A stretch of DNA of 64,000 nt from Kribbella catacumbae DSM 19601 (GCF_000372465.1 NZ_AQUZ01000021.1:81113-145112), one strand, 5' to 3'. Shown: positions 7,692-16,467, counted from the stretch's first letter. Made by a program: numbers and translations. The notes: generated by a model not told the origin, from the letters alone.

Positions 7692-8837
7692 TCAGTAGGG
7701 AAGCCAAGCCTCGACCCGCCACCCGCCGTCCTGGGTCGGTCCGGCGTCAAGCCGCCCGCCGGATAGGGTCACCCGCTCGCGCAGCCCGACGAGCCCCGCG
7801 CCGGAACCCGGCAACAGTGAATCAGCCGCCACCGGCCGCACGTTCGTCACCCGTACCGTCACGCCGGTCCCGGGCGCGCCGTGCACCAGTACTTCGGTGG
7901 AAACGCCGCGCGCATGCTTGTGCACATTGGTCAGCCCCTCCTGGACGACCCGATAGACAGTCCGCCCGACCAGAGCCGGTACGTCGTCCGGCAGGGTCAA
8001 CTCACTCCGCACCTGTACTCCGGCCGCCCGCGACGCCTCGACCAGACGGGCCAGGTCCGCGGCCCGCGGTACCGGAGCCAGGTCGGCACCGTCCTGGCTG
8101 AGGTCGGTTCGCAGTACGCCGAGAACCTCGCGGAGGTCCTCCATCGCCTGCCTGGCCGTCTCGCGGATCAGGCCGGCCGAGCTCTCCACCTTCTCCGGGC
8201 CGACGGCCGGGTTCACCTCGAGCCCACCGGCGTGCAGCGCGATCAGCGACACCTTGTGGGCGAGCACGTCGTGCATCTCCTGCGCGATCCGGGCCCGCTC
8301 GCCCAGCCGGGCCTGTTCGGCTCTCAGCTCGCGCTCCGACTCTGCCCGCTCGGCCCGGTCCCGCAGCGACACCATCAGGTCCCGGCGGGCGCCGATGTAG
8401 GCCCCGACCGCGACCCAGGTGCCGATCACGAAGGGCCCGGTGAAGATCCACGCGATGGTGTCATTGCTGCTGCCGGACCGGTTTCCGACCACGTAGGCGA
8501 CATACCCGGCGACGGTCAGGATGGCCAGCGTGAGATCGCGGCGACGGATCGCGAGGGTCAGCAGCGCGAGGCCGATCGGCATGAAGATCCCGACGGTGCC
8601 CATCGCCAGTACAGCGATGATCGTGACCGTGACGGGATACCGCCGGCGCCACCACAGCGCCAGCGAGGCGACCACGCCGACACCGAGAACCACCCAGTCG
8701 CTGCCGCGCCAGCCCGGCTGGCCGTTCGAGGTGGCCTGCAGGACGATCGTGAGCAGGCTGAACCCGACGTACATCAGGTCGCGGAAGCGCGGGGCATGCC
8801 GGACGAACCAGGCATACCAGCGCCGCAACCGTTGCAT
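7692..8837 (-). CDS. Membrane sensor histidine kinase (HisKA_3, NarL-system type)
   Basis: 381 aa. Four to five membrane helices in residues about 20-150, then a linker coiled coil (RAERAESERELRAEQ). The dimerisation/phosphoacceptor helix carries H189 (AQEMHDVLAHKV), typical of HisKA_3 kinases; the ATPase lobe has the N box (VQEGLTNVHKHA) and G box (GAGLVGLRERV). No periplasmic sensor domain is evident, so it may sense a membrane or intramembrane signal, as DesK- and drug-responsive kinases do. It forms an operon with the regulator gene and is divergent from an ABC exporter. Confidence 0.92.
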   Translation of the reverse strand: MQRLRRWYAWFVRHAPRFRDLMYVGFSLLTIVLQATSNGQPGWRGSDWVVLGVGVVASLALWWRRRYPVTVTIIAVLAMGTVGIFMPIGLALLTLAIRRRDLTLAILTVAGYVAYVVGNRSGSSNDTIAWIFTGPFVIGTWVAVGAYIGARRDLMVSLRDRAERAESERELRAEQARLGERARIAQEMHDVLAHKVSLIALHAGGLEVNPAVGPEKVESSAGLIRETARQAMEDLREVLGVLRTDLSQDGADLAPVPRAADLARLVEASRAAGVQVRSELTLPDDVPALVGRTVYRVVQEGLTNVHKHARGVSTEVLVHGAPGTGVTVRVTNVRPVAADSLLPGSGAGLVGLRERVTLSGGRLDAGPTQDGGWRVEAWLPY

Positions 8838-8863
8838 TCAGCCAGCGTAGTGGCGTGGCGTCA

Positions 8864-8917
8864 GGACTTACGTCCCTCTTCCGGTGGGGTTCGGGGCGCG
8901 TCCCTGACGACTTAAGT
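8864..8917. promoter_or_regulatory. Two palindromic boxes between kinase and ABC exporter genes
   Basis: GGACTTACGTCC (8864-8875) and ACTTAAGT (8910-8917) share ACTTAnGT and have centres about 44 bp apart, roughly four helical turns, in the divergent promoter region. They are candidate sites for the NarL-type regulator; this is inference only. Confidence 0.35.
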
Positions 8918-8980
8918 AGGGGGTGAGTGCAGCCGGTCGGTCGATGTGGCGAGGTGGCCAAGGCCGGAAGAGTAGCGGTC

Positions 8981-9868
8981 ATGATCACCGTCGAGAACCT
9001 CAGCAAGCGCTATGGCAGCACCACGGCCGTCAGCGACGTCTCCTTCACCGTCGAGCCAGGCAGCATCACCGGCTTTCTCGGCCCGAACGGCGCCGGCAAG
9101 TCCACCACCCTGCGCATGCTGACGGGACTCACCCCGCCCAGCTCCGGCCGGGCGACGATCGCCGGCAAGAAGTACGCCGACCTGCCGAACCCCGGACGCG
9201 TCGTTGGCGTCATGCTGGACGCCGCCGCTCAGCACCCGGGTCGCACCGGCCGGGAGACGCTGCTGCTGAACGCGGCGCTGCTCGGCGTACCGAGCACCCG
9301 GGCGGACGAGATGCTGGAAGCCGTCGGTCTCACGCCGGCCGCGAAGCGCCGCGTCGGTCAGTACTCGCTGGGGATGCGGCAGCGGCTCGGCATCGCGGCC
9401 GCGCTGCTCGGCGACCCTGCCGCGCTGATTCTGGACGAGCCTGCCAACGGCATGGACCCCGAGGGCATCCGGTGGATGCGTGGGCTGCTGCAGGACTTCG
9501 CTTCCCGCGGCGGAACGGTGATCCTGTCCAGCCACCTGCTGGGCGAGGTCCAGGCGACGGTGGACCGGCTGGTCGTCATCGGCGGCGGCCGGATCGTCGC
9601 GGACGGCTCGCTGGAGGAGCTGCTGGCCGGTAGTGGCACGCTCGTCCGGGGCCTCGACCCGAACGGGCTGAACCAGGCCCTGACCGCGGCCGGACTGAGC
9701 GTGGAGCCCCTGTACGACGGTGCGCTGCGAGTCGACGCCACCGCCGAGCAGGTCGGCCGCGCCGCGGCCGCCGCCGGACAGATCCTCCTGGAACTCCGCG
9801 AAAGCGACGGCGCCGGTCTCGAGGAACTCTTCTTCCAGCTGACCTCCCCAACCGCCGCTGCCGCCTGA
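8981..9868 (+). CDS. ABC exporter ATP-binding protein (DrrA/CcmA-like)
   Basis: 295 aa from ATG 8981, set by GGAAGAG just upstream; an in-frame GTG at 8927 precedes it without a site. Walker A GPNGAGKST (34-42), signature YSLGMRQR, Walker B LILDEPANGMDP and H-loop SSHLL are intact. The C-terminal 80 residues resemble the extra domain of DrrA-type ATPases. It pairs with the permease gene downstream and is divergent from a two-component system, a common bacterial arrangement for antibiotic or lipid-linked export. Confidence 0.93.
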   Translation: MITVENLSKRYGSTTAVSDVSFTVEPGSITGFLGPNGAGKSTTLRMLTGLTPPSSGRATIAGKKYADLPNPGRVVGVMLDAAAQHPGRTGRETLLLNAALLGVPSTRADEMLEAVGLTPAAKRRVGQYSLGMRQRLGIAAALLGDPAALILDEPANGMDPEGIRWMRGLLQDFASRGGTVILSSHLLGEVQATVDRLVVIGGGRIVADGSLEELLAGSGTLVRGLDPNGLNQALTAAGLSVEPLYDGALRVDATAEQVGRAAAAAGQILLELRESDGAGLEELFFQLTSPTAAAA

Positions 9869-9998
9869 CCCAGCCTCACCACCGCTGCCCCACCCGGCTT
9901 CTTCCGCCCCCACCCCACCTTCCGCGCCCGTCGCCTCTCGCTCACTCCGCTTTCCTTCCTTCCCTTTCTTTTTCTTCCACTTCCTGGAGCTCATCACC

Positions 9999-10814
9999 AT
10001 GGCTGTCACAGAAATCACCTCACCGGTCGCCGCGGCGGTTCCGGGTAAGCACCGGGCGGCTGTCGCCACCTCGCTGCCTCCCGCGCGTGGCCAGTCCTTC
10101 CTCAAGCTCGTCACGATCGAGCTGCGTAAATCCGTCAACACCCGCAGCGGCCGGTTCCTGATCCTCGGCATCCTCGCCCTGGCGCTCGCCGCACTCACCT
10201 GGCAGCTCACCCACCTCAACGACGGCAAGCAGACCTTCGACAGCTACCTGGCGGCCGCGTCGACGGGCGTCATGCTGCTGCTGCCGGTGATCGGCGTGAT
10301 GGCGATGACGAGCGAGTGGACCCAGCGGACCGCGCTGACCACGTTCACACTGTCGCCGCGCCGGATCCGGGTCCAACTGGCCAAGTTCGTCTCCGCGATC
10401 TTGCTGAGCGTCGTGGTGCTGAGCGTGACGGTCGTGCTCGCCCTGGCCGGCACTGCCCTCGGCGGCTCGCTGAGCGGCGACGGAGCGTCGTACGCCGGCT
10501 TCGGTGGCGCCCTCGCCGGCGCCTACTTGACCACCGCCCTGAACGTCGTGATGGGTGCCGCCTTCGGTGCGGTGATCGCCCAGACCGCGGTCGCCATCCT
10601 GGTCTTCTTCGTCGCCCCGACCGCCTGGACGCTGGCCGGCCCGGCGCTGTTCAAGAGCAACGCCGACTGGCTGGACGTGTTCGGCGCCTTCGGCCGGATC
10701 GCCGAGCGCGACCTGCACGGGATGGTGCCCGAGACGCTCACCGCGATCGGGATCTGGATCGTCCTGCCGACGATCGTGGGACTGTGGGCAAGCTCACGTC
10801 GCGAGGTGAAGTAG
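9999..10814 (+). CDS. ABC-2 type permease
   Basis: 271 aa with about six hydrophobic segments and the ABC-2 pattern: an N-terminal cytoplasmic stretch (LKLVTIELRKSVNTRSGRF), a first helix (ILGILALALAALTW), and a coupling region TSEWTQRTALTTFTLSPRR typical of DUF-like ABC-2 permeases. Encoded 130 bp after its ATPase, separated by a C/T-rich spacer; GGAGCTC precedes the ATG. The two would form a homo- or heterodimeric exporter. Confidence 0.88.
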   Translation: MAVTEITSPVAAAVPGKHRAAVATSLPPARGQSFLKLVTIELRKSVNTRSGRFLILGILALALAALTWQLTHLNDGKQTFDSYLAAASTGVMLLLPVIGVMAMTSEWTQRTALTTFTLSPRRIRVQLAKFVSAILLSVVVLSVTVVLALAGTALGGSLSGDGASYAGFGGALAGAYLTTALNVVMGAAFGAVIAQTAVAILVFFVAPTAWTLAGPALFKSNADWLDVFGAFGRIAERDLHGMVPETLTAIGIWIVLPTIVGLWASSRREVK

Positions 10815-10841
10815 CACCCCGGTAAGGGGTCAAAGACGCGG

Positions 10842-10884
10842 GAGGCCTGGCCGGTTTGAGGGGATCGGTCAGGCCTTCCGGCCT
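10842..10884 (+). terminator. Nested hairpins after the ABC exporter operon
   Basis: AGGCCTGGCC pairs with GGTCAGGCCT, and the second arm can alternatively pair in CAGGCC-4-GGCCTG. It lies 27 bp after the permease stop. Confidence 0.55.
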
Positions 10885-11030
10885 GTCATCGGACCTGTTC
10901 GGAGGTCCAGCCAGGGGGTCGTGCGTGTGTTGGGCTCCGGCTCCGGGTAACCTAGAAGCACGATTACTGACGACTGATCCGTGGGCGCCACGCTGCGTAC
11001 CCGGTTGACTTGTGCGAGGGGGTCGACGCT

Positions 11031-11219
11031 ATGGGGCGCGGCCGTGCAAAGGCCAAGCAGACGAAGGTCGCACGCGACCTGAAGTACCGCACCTGGGACA
11101 CCGACTTGGACCAGCTCAAGAAAGAGCTGTCCGGCGGGGACGAGGGCGGTACCTCTGCGAACGGCAACAACGACACAGACGTCGGCGATGACGCCGACGA
11201 CTACCACCCCCGTCGGTAA
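11031..11219 (+). CDS. DUF3073 family protein
   Basis: 62-aa basic-then-acidic protein. MGRGRAKAKQTKVARDLKYR followed by a short DLDQLKKEL segment is the hallmark of DUF3073, a small conserved actinobacterial protein usually encoded next to purM, as here (convergent). ATG 11031 is preceded by GAGGGGG. Function unknown; the N-terminus is rich in Arg/Lys and could bind nucleic acid. Confidence 0.93.
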   Translation: MGRGRAKAKQTKVARDLKYRTWDTDLDQLKKELSGGDEGGTSANGNNDTDVGDDADDYHPRR

Positions 11220-11237
11220 AGCTGCAGCACTCCGGAT

Positions 11238-11272
11238 GACCTGCCTCCGCGCTTAGTGCGCGTCGGCAGGTC
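11238..11272. terminator. Hairpin between DUF3073 gene and purM
   Basis: GACCTGCC / GGCAGGTC arms enclose an inner CGCGC-5-GCGCG stem, 18 bp after the DUF3073 stop. The remaining ~200 bp to purM hold two further small hairpins (11433-11447 and about 11461-11491, GGCAC-5-GTGCC) that could end the purM transcript; I see no gene there. Confidence 0.65.
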
Positions 11273-11487
11273 GTCCCGTGCTTCGACCGGCGAGTTCCAC
11301 CACACGGCAGTGCAGGTGATGTCGACCTGCCCTTTTACGCGCTGACGACCGGACGGTCCGTCGGCTCCCGGGAGTACCCCGAGGCCGCGGATCGTCCGAA
11401 CGCCGCGAGTGATCAGTCGGCTCTACAGCACCTAGCGCGGTAACGCGCCTGCCCTGCATGAGCTAGCGCGGCACCGCTCGTGCCGTG

Positions 11488-12579
11488 TCAGCTGGCGTAG
11501 GTGCCTTGGAGTTTGACGCCTGTCTTGCCGTCGGCTGCCGTGCTGACCTCGCCGCACACCCACGCGGGGATGTCACGCTCAGCCAGTACTGCGATCGCGC
11601 GGTCGGCTGCGGCCGGGTCCAGGATCGCGACCATCCCGACGCCCATGTTCAGCGTCTTCTCGAGCTCGAGCGGCGGGACGCCACCCAACTGGCCGACCAG
11701 GCCGAAGATCGGTGCCGGCGTCCAGCTGGACCGGTCGATCCGGACCGCAAGGTCGTCGGGGATGACGCGACCCAGGTTCGCCGCGAAGCCGCCACCGGTG
11801 ATGTGGGACATCGCGTGCAACGGCTTCCCCTCGGTGTCGAGATCCGTGGCGTTCAGATCCTGGATCAGCTCGAGGCAGTGCTTCGCGTAGACCCGCGTCG
11901 GGATCAGCAGAGTGTCACCGAGAGTGCCGCCGAGCTCGGGCACCTCCCGATCGAGCTGCCAGCCGGCCCGGTCGAAGAACACATGCCGGACCAGGCTGTA
12001 CCCGTTCGAGTGCAACCCCGAGGACGCCATCGCGACCACCACGTCGCCGGCCCGGACCCGGTCGGCGCCGATCACCTCGTCGGCTTCCACGACTCCTGTC
12101 GCGGCGCCGGCCACGTCGTACTCGTCGGCCTCGAGCAGGCCGGGGTGCTCGGCCGTCTCGCCGCCGACGAGCGCAGTACCGGCTTCGACGCAGGCTTCGG
12201 CGATGCCCTTGACGATCTGCGCGATCGTCTCCGGCACCACCTTGCCGGTGCAGATGTAGTCGGTCATGAACAGCGGCTCGGCGCCGCAGACGACCAGGTC
12301 GTCGACGACCATGCCGACCAGGTCGAACCCGATCGTGTCGTGCCGGTCCATCTTCTGCGCGATGGCGACCTTGGTACCGACACCGTCCGTCGACGTCGCC
12401 AGCAACGGCCGCCGGTACGCCGTCAGCGCGCTGGCGTCGAACAGCCCGGCGAACCCGCCGAGCCCGCCGACCACCTCGGGGCGGGTCGCCTTGGCCACCC
12501 ATTCCTTCATCAGCTCGACGGCCCGGTCACCGGCCTCGATGTCGACTCCGGCGGCCGCGTAGCTCGCGCCCTCGCTCAC
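11488..12579 (-). CDS. purM: Phosphoribosylformylglycinamidine cyclo-ligase (AIR synthetase)
   Basis: 363 aa; the fifth step of purine synthesis, ATP-dependent closure of FGAM to AIR. Conserved PurM segments are seen in order: SYAAAGVDI, STDGVGTKV, HDTIGFDLVGMVVDDL, ALVGGETAEHPG, SSGLHSNGYSLVR, HITGGGF. The start is taken at GTG 12579 because AAAGGAG lies 6 nt upstream; the frame is also open from 12609, overlapping purF, but that start has no site. It follows purF by 26 bp on the same strand, so purF-purM are co-transcribed. Confidence 0.97.
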   Translation of the reverse strand: MSEGASYAAAGVDIEAGDRAVELMKEWVAKATRPEVVGGLGGFAGLFDASALTAYRRPLLATSTDGVGTKVAIAQKMDRHDTIGFDLVGMVVDDLVVCGAEPLFMTDYICTGKVVPETIAQIVKGIAEACVEAGTALVGGETAEHPGLLEADEYDVAGAATGVVEADEVIGADRVRAGDVVVAMASSGLHSNGYSLVRHVFFDRAGWQLDREVPELGGTLGDTLLIPTRVYAKHCLELIQDLNATDLDTEGKPLHAMSHITGGGFAANLGRVIPDDLAVRIDRSSWTPAPIFGLVGQLGGVPPLELEKTLNMGVGMVAILDPAAADRAIAVLAERDIPAWVCGEVSTAADGKTGVKLQGTYAS

Positions 12580-12605
12580 GTTGTTCTCCTTTGTGGGGGC
12601 AGCCG

Positions 12606-14168
12606 TCACGGCCGGGACAGGGCATCCGCGGCGCCGGCGCCACCGGACACCGTGGCCAGGCCGTCGGCATCAGTGCTCACCGGTACTTCGAGCAGGTGCT
12701 TGCCCAGGTGCTCCGGGCTCGGCAGCTCGACCGGGTAGACACCGTCGAAGCACGCGCGGCAGAGCTGGTCCTTCGGCAGCGTGGTGGCCTCGACCAGGGA
12801 GTCCAGGTCGATGTAGCCGAGCGAGTCGGCGCCGAGTGAACGGCAGATCTCGTCGGTGTTCAGGCCGTTCGCGATCAGTTCCGCGCGGCTGGCGAAGTCG
12901 ATGCCGTAGAAGCACGGCCACTTCACCGGCGGCGCGGTGATCCGGACGTGGATCTCCTTCGCGCCGGCCTCGCGCAGCATCTTGATCACGGCGCGCTGGG
13001 TGTTGCCGCGGACGATGGTGTCGTCGACGACGACCAGCCGCTTGCCCTCGATCACTTCGCGCAGCGGGTTCAGCTTGAGCCGGATGCCGAGCTGGCGGAT
13101 GGTCTGGCTGGGCTGGATGAAGGTCCGGCCGACGTACGCGTTCTTGACCAGACCCGATCCGTACGGGATACCCGACTCCTCGGCGTACCCGATGGCGCCC
13201 GGCGTACCGGACTCCGGGGTGGCGATCACCAGGTCGGCGTCGGCCGGGTGTTCCCGGGCCAGCCGGCGACCGATCTCGACCCGGGTGGAGTAGATCCGCT
13301 GGCCGGAGATCTGGGTGTCCGGGCGAGCCAGGTAGACGAACTCGAACAGGCAGCCCTTGGGGTCCGGCTCGGCGAACTTGGTGGAGCGCAGACCCTCTTC
13401 GTCGATCGCGACGATCTCGCCCGGCTCCACCTCGCGGATGAAGCTCGCACCGCAGATGTCGAGCGCGGCGGTCTCGCTGGCGATCACCCAGCCCCGCTCG
13501 AGCCGGCCGAGCACCAGCGGGCGGATGCCCTGCGGGTCGCGCGCGGCATACAGGGTGGACTCGTCCATGAAGACCAGGCTGAAGGCGCCCTTGACCTTCG
13601 GCAGCACCTTGGCGGCCGCCTGCTCGATGGTCAGGTCCGGGTAGCCGGCCAGCATCGAGGTGAGGATGTCGGTGTCGGAGGAGGCGCCGTGCTTGGCGTT
13701 CGCCTTCGCGTGCTCGACCTCGACGTCCAGCCCCAGATCGAGGTCACCGCTGCCGTCGAGGCTCGCGGCCAGTTCACCGGTGTTGGTGAGGTTGCCGTTG
13801 TGCCCTAGCGCGATCGAGCCGGTCGCGGTCGACCGGAAGGTCGGCTGGGCGTTGGCCCAGACGCTCGATCCGGTCGTCGAGTACCGGCAGTGACCGACCG
13901 CGATGTATCCCTTGAGGGAGGCCAGCGTCGCCTCGTCGAAAGCCTGGCTGACCAGACCCATGTCCTTGTAGACCAGAATCTGACTGCCGTTGCTGACCGC
14001 GATGCCAGCCGACTCCTGCCCTCGGTGCTGCAGAGCGTAGAGCCCGAAATAGGTGAGTTTGGCGACCTCTTCCCCCGGTGCCCAGACTCCGAAGACGCCA
14101 CAAGCGTCCTGCGGGCCTAGATCCTGCGGGTCAAGATCATGAGTCAGCCGACCATCGCCACGAGCCAC
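12606..14168 (-). CDS. purF: Amidophosphoribosyltransferase
   Basis: 520 aa; the first committed step of purine synthesis, transferring glutamine amide nitrogen to PRPP. A 22-residue propeptide precedes the N-terminal nucleophile C23 (DACGVFGVW), as in processed PurF enzymes. The glutaminase part has HCRYSTTG and GHNGNLTNT. The C-terminal transferase has the PRPP motif LVVVDDTIVRGNT, and the late cysteines (LCRACFDG) match the Fe-S-type PurF of Bacillus. Upstream on the same strand, 22 bp away, lies a small secreted-peptide gene. Confidence 0.97.
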   Translation of the reverse strand: MARGDGRLTHDLDPQDLGPQDACGVFGVWAPGEEVAKLTYFGLYALQHRGQESAGIAVSNGSQILVYKDMGLVSQAFDEATLASLKGYIAVGHCRYSTTGSSVWANAQPTFRSTATGSIALGHNGNLTNTGELAASLDGSGDLDLGLDVEVEHAKANAKHGASSDTDILTSMLAGYPDLTIEQAAAKVLPKVKGAFSLVFMDESTLYAARDPQGIRPLVLGRLERGWVIASETAALDICGASFIREVEPGEIVAIDEEGLRSTKFAEPDPKGCLFEFVYLARPDTQISGQRIYSTRVEIGRRLAREHPADADLVIATPESGTPGAIGYAEESGIPYGSGLVKNAYVGRTFIQPSQTIRQLGIRLKLNPLREVIEGKRLVVVDDTIVRGNTQRAVIKMLREAGAKEIHVRITAPPVKWPCFYGIDFASRAELIANGLNTDEICRSLGADSLGYIDLDSLVEATTLPKDQLCRACFDGVYPVELPSPEHLGKHLLEVPVSTDADGLATVSGGAGAADALSRP

Positions 14169-14190
14169 GCACAGCAGTCTACGGGACCGG

Positions 14191-14334
14191 CTACCAGCAA
14201 AGAGCCGCGGTGTGGCACTCGGGATCGCCCCGCCCGGCCTGGGGCTGCGAGTTGGCGCTCAGCCCGCCCGAAATACCGGCGATCGCTGTGAGTAGCAGAG
14301 CAGTGGCGACTACAGTAAGACACTTCTTGATCAC
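14191..14334 (-). CDS. Small secreted peptide, 47 aa (candidate signalling peptide)
   Basis: GTG at 14334 with AAGGGA 6-7 nt upstream. Translation begins MIKKCLTVVATALLLTAIAG, a lysine-led hydrophobic signal peptide. It continues through GLSA-NSQ (likely signal-peptidase site) to a ~20-residue tail NSQPQAGRGD..., ending PECHTAALCW. The tail has two cysteines five residues apart and a terminal tryptophan. It is divergent from a TrmB/LuxR-like regulator (start 14438) and lies 22 bp upstream of purF on the same strand. Signal peptide, ribosome site and neighbour suggest a precursor of an exported peptide, perhaps a pheromone read by the regulator; that role is inference. No homologue is known to me. 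Confidence 0.6.
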   Translation of the reverse strand: MIKKCLTVVATALLLTAIAGISGGLSANSQPQAGRGDPECHTAALCW

Positions 14335-14437
14335 GGTTCGTCCCTTCGAAATAATCGGCATCAACCAAACAAACGCTCATTGTCGACGCATTCTGTATAT
14401 GGTCGGTTCCGAACAGGGGCTGAAGGAGTGAACTGCC

Positions 14438-15421
14438 GTGTTAGAACCGCTCGGAGTGGATGATGCCACCTTCGCGGTTTACCACGCCCTCCTCAGCCAC
14501 CCGGACAGCACACCGGAGCAGATTGCGGCACTGGTAAAGCGGCCAATGGCCGAGGTGCTGGAGACGATGGGCCAGCTCCGCAAACTGGACCTGCTGGTCC
14601 CGACCTGGGCCGACCCCGAGGCCGAGCACGCGGTCCACCCCCGGGTCGGGCTGACCGTGCTGGCCGAGCGGCGCCGCGGCGAGCTGAACCGGATGCTCGG
14701 CGAGCTCAAGCAGGCGGAGTCCTCGGCCGACGTCATCGCTGAGCAGTACAACGAGCTGCTCACCGCTCGCAGCAGCGGCGACGTCGAGGTGCTCAAGGGC
14801 CGGGCGAACGCGTCCCGGCGGATCGAGGAGCTGGGCCTGAAGGCGAAGGAGTCCTTCTGGGGGATGATCCCGGCGCACATCGACGACACGATCCACCCGA
14901 TCGAGTACTCCCCCGACATGCCGCTGCTCGAGCGCGGGCTGAAGATGCGCACCATCTATCTGCAGAGCATGACGGTCTCCAAGCCGGGCCTCGACTACGC
15001 CGCCACCCTGCACCGCCTCGGCGGCGAAGTACGGGCGACTCCGACCCTGCCGATGCGGCTGCTCATCCTGGACCAGGAGATCGCCATCATGGCGATGGAC
15101 CCGGAGAACCCGACGGCCGGCGCGGTGATCCACCGCAGCCCGGGCGTGATGGCGGTCGCGCTCGCGCTTTTCGACGCCTACTGGGCGCGGGCATCGGAGA
15201 TGTTCTCCCCCGAGGACCGCGACAACAACAGCCCTCTTACTCCGCACGAGGCCGAGGTACTACGCCTGCTGGCCGGCGGCGCCAAGGACGAGCAGGTCGC
15301 CCGCCTCCTCGGCATCTCACTCCGCACCGCCCGCCGCATCACCGCCAACCTCTCCGAACGCCTCGACGCCACCAGCCGCTTCGAACTGGGAGTAGCCGCC
15401 GCCAAACGCGGCTGGGTCTGA
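14438..15421 (+). CDS. TrmB-like/LuxR-type transcriptional regulator
   Basis: 327 aa from a GTG with AAGGAG upstream. The N-terminal ~70 residues form a TrmB/IclR-like winged helix (ATFAVYHALLSHPDSTPEQIAALVKRP). There follows a coiled-coil stretch, then a central PLD-like/TrmB effector domain (LLERGLKMRTIYLQS, then LPMRLLILDQEIAIM). Residues about 262-327 are a LuxR-type helix-turn-helix (LTPHEAEVLRLLAGG, then EQVARLLGISLRTARR). This two-HTH architecture is common and mostly uncharacterised in actinomycetes. A decayed paralogue follows directly, and a secreted-peptide gene is divergent. Confidence 0.88.
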   Translation: MLEPLGVDDATFAVYHALLSHPDSTPEQIAALVKRPMAEVLETMGQLRKLDLLVPTWADPEAEHAVHPRVGLTVLAERRRGELNRMLGELKQAESSADVIAEQYNELLTARSSGDVEVLKGRANASRRIEELGLKAKESFWGMIPAHIDDTIHPIEYSPDMPLLERGLKMRTIYLQSMTVSKPGLDYAATLHRLGGEVRATPTLPMRLLILDQEIAIMAMDPENPTAGAVIHRSPGVMAVALALFDAYWARASEMFSPEDRDNNSPLTPHEAEVLRLLAGGAKDEQVARLLGISLRTARRITANLSERLDATSRFELGVAAAKRGWV

Positions 15422-15915
15422 CGGAGACCACAGTTATTCGAGTCACTGGGCTTCACCAGTCAATTCCGGCGCGAGAAATCAGGGTGGTATTTCAATCTTG
15501 CCAGCAAGGACGACATAGCTCGGTCGACCGGCGATGATTCACCCGATGCGGCTGTTTTCAAGAATGGGCTGGATTTCCGCGTTATCTATCTGGCCGCCGG
15601 CGTCGGCGGCAAAGGTGCCGCCGACTACATTCATTGGATTCACGACAACGGGGGCCGGGTAAGGGCCGCACCCAACCTGCCCATGAAAATGATCGTCTTT
15701 GACGGAACCACCGTCGCCAGGTGAGCTCAGCGCTGTGGAGACGGAGTTCTTGCAGTTGCTGGTGCAGGGGGCTACTGATGAGCGGGCGGGGCGGAAGTTG
15801 GGGGTTTCGTTTGCGGACCGTGCGGCGGATGGCGGCGAAGCTGAGTGAGCAGGCGGGCGCTTCGGGGCGGTTCGGGCTGGGAGTGCGGGCGGCTCAGCGG
15901 GGATGGGTTCGGTGA
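15422..15915 (+). pseudogene. Decayed paralogue of the TrmB/LuxR-type regulator
   Basis: Reading on in the frame of the preceding gene after its TGA gives QLFESLGFTSQF...WYFNLASKDD...VFKNGLDFRVIYLAAGV...GGRVRAAPNLPMKMIVFDG, which aligns with RRIEELGLKAKESFWG...LERGLKMRTIYLQ...GGEVRATPTLPMRLLILD of the intact regulator. A stop at 15722-15724 breaks it. The LuxR part continues as FLQLLVQGATDERAGRKLGVS, then a frameshift near 15807, then LRTVRRMAAKLSEQ...FGLGVRAAQRGWVR to the TGA at 15913. The N-terminal HTH is absent. Divergence from the intact copy is large, so this is an old duplication or a second acquired gene, not a recent copy. Confidence 0.8.
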
Positions 15916-16467
15916 TTTACGGACTAGACCAATCCTTGCGTCACTGGAAAAACGGGCAGGGAATAACGGACTGGACCGGTTCAAGGCGCCAGTCGGGCTG
16001 GTGGCCGGAAGCTGCCAAAGGGTTGTGATCGCGGCAGAAGAGCGCTGAGCCGGCCCATCGTTCGATGGTGACCGAAAAGTGCTGGCCGGGGCCGAGCACG
16101 ATCAGGGGAAAGCAGTACGGTCGCGAGGACGGCGGCCGGTGAATACACCATACGTTCTACGATCATGCGCATCCCCGGTTTTCAGGCATGACAATGAGAC
16201 CGCATTAGCGGCTGGCATTGTCTGGGGCGGAATTCGCCGCGAGCAATCACCACGGCCGAGCGAAGTGGTCCACTCCACTTCACCAACGAACCTAATTCAC
16301 CCCCCACCCGGGTCAACGCACCCCCAGAGGCCGCATGGGTGCATTGGCACCACCCGGCCTCCCAAAGCTCCCCCACCGCCCTCGGCAGGTCAGCATCCGC
16401 CGCCCCCAAACCAAGGTCGGTCACCGCCAGACACCCGCACCTCCATCCCACCAGCCCAGCCCCACCG
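15916..16467. other. Intergenic region without recognisable gene
   Basis: About 550 bp of lower coding quality between the decayed regulator and the repeat array. Short frames exist on both strands but none has a ribosome site plus convincing codon use. A minus-strand frame at about 15945-16150 (GPGQHFSVTIERW, then RDHNPLAAS) lacks a start. Base composition drifts to C-rich towards 16300-16450. Likely gene remains; I cannot name them. Confidence 0.5.

Noticed and set aside
15981..16172. 63-aa minus-strand frame (MRMIVERMVYSPAAVL...) considered as a second small peptide
   Set aside because: No ribosome site, no convincing signal peptide (charges and prolines in the hydrophobic stretch), and no cysteine tail like the 47-aa peptide.
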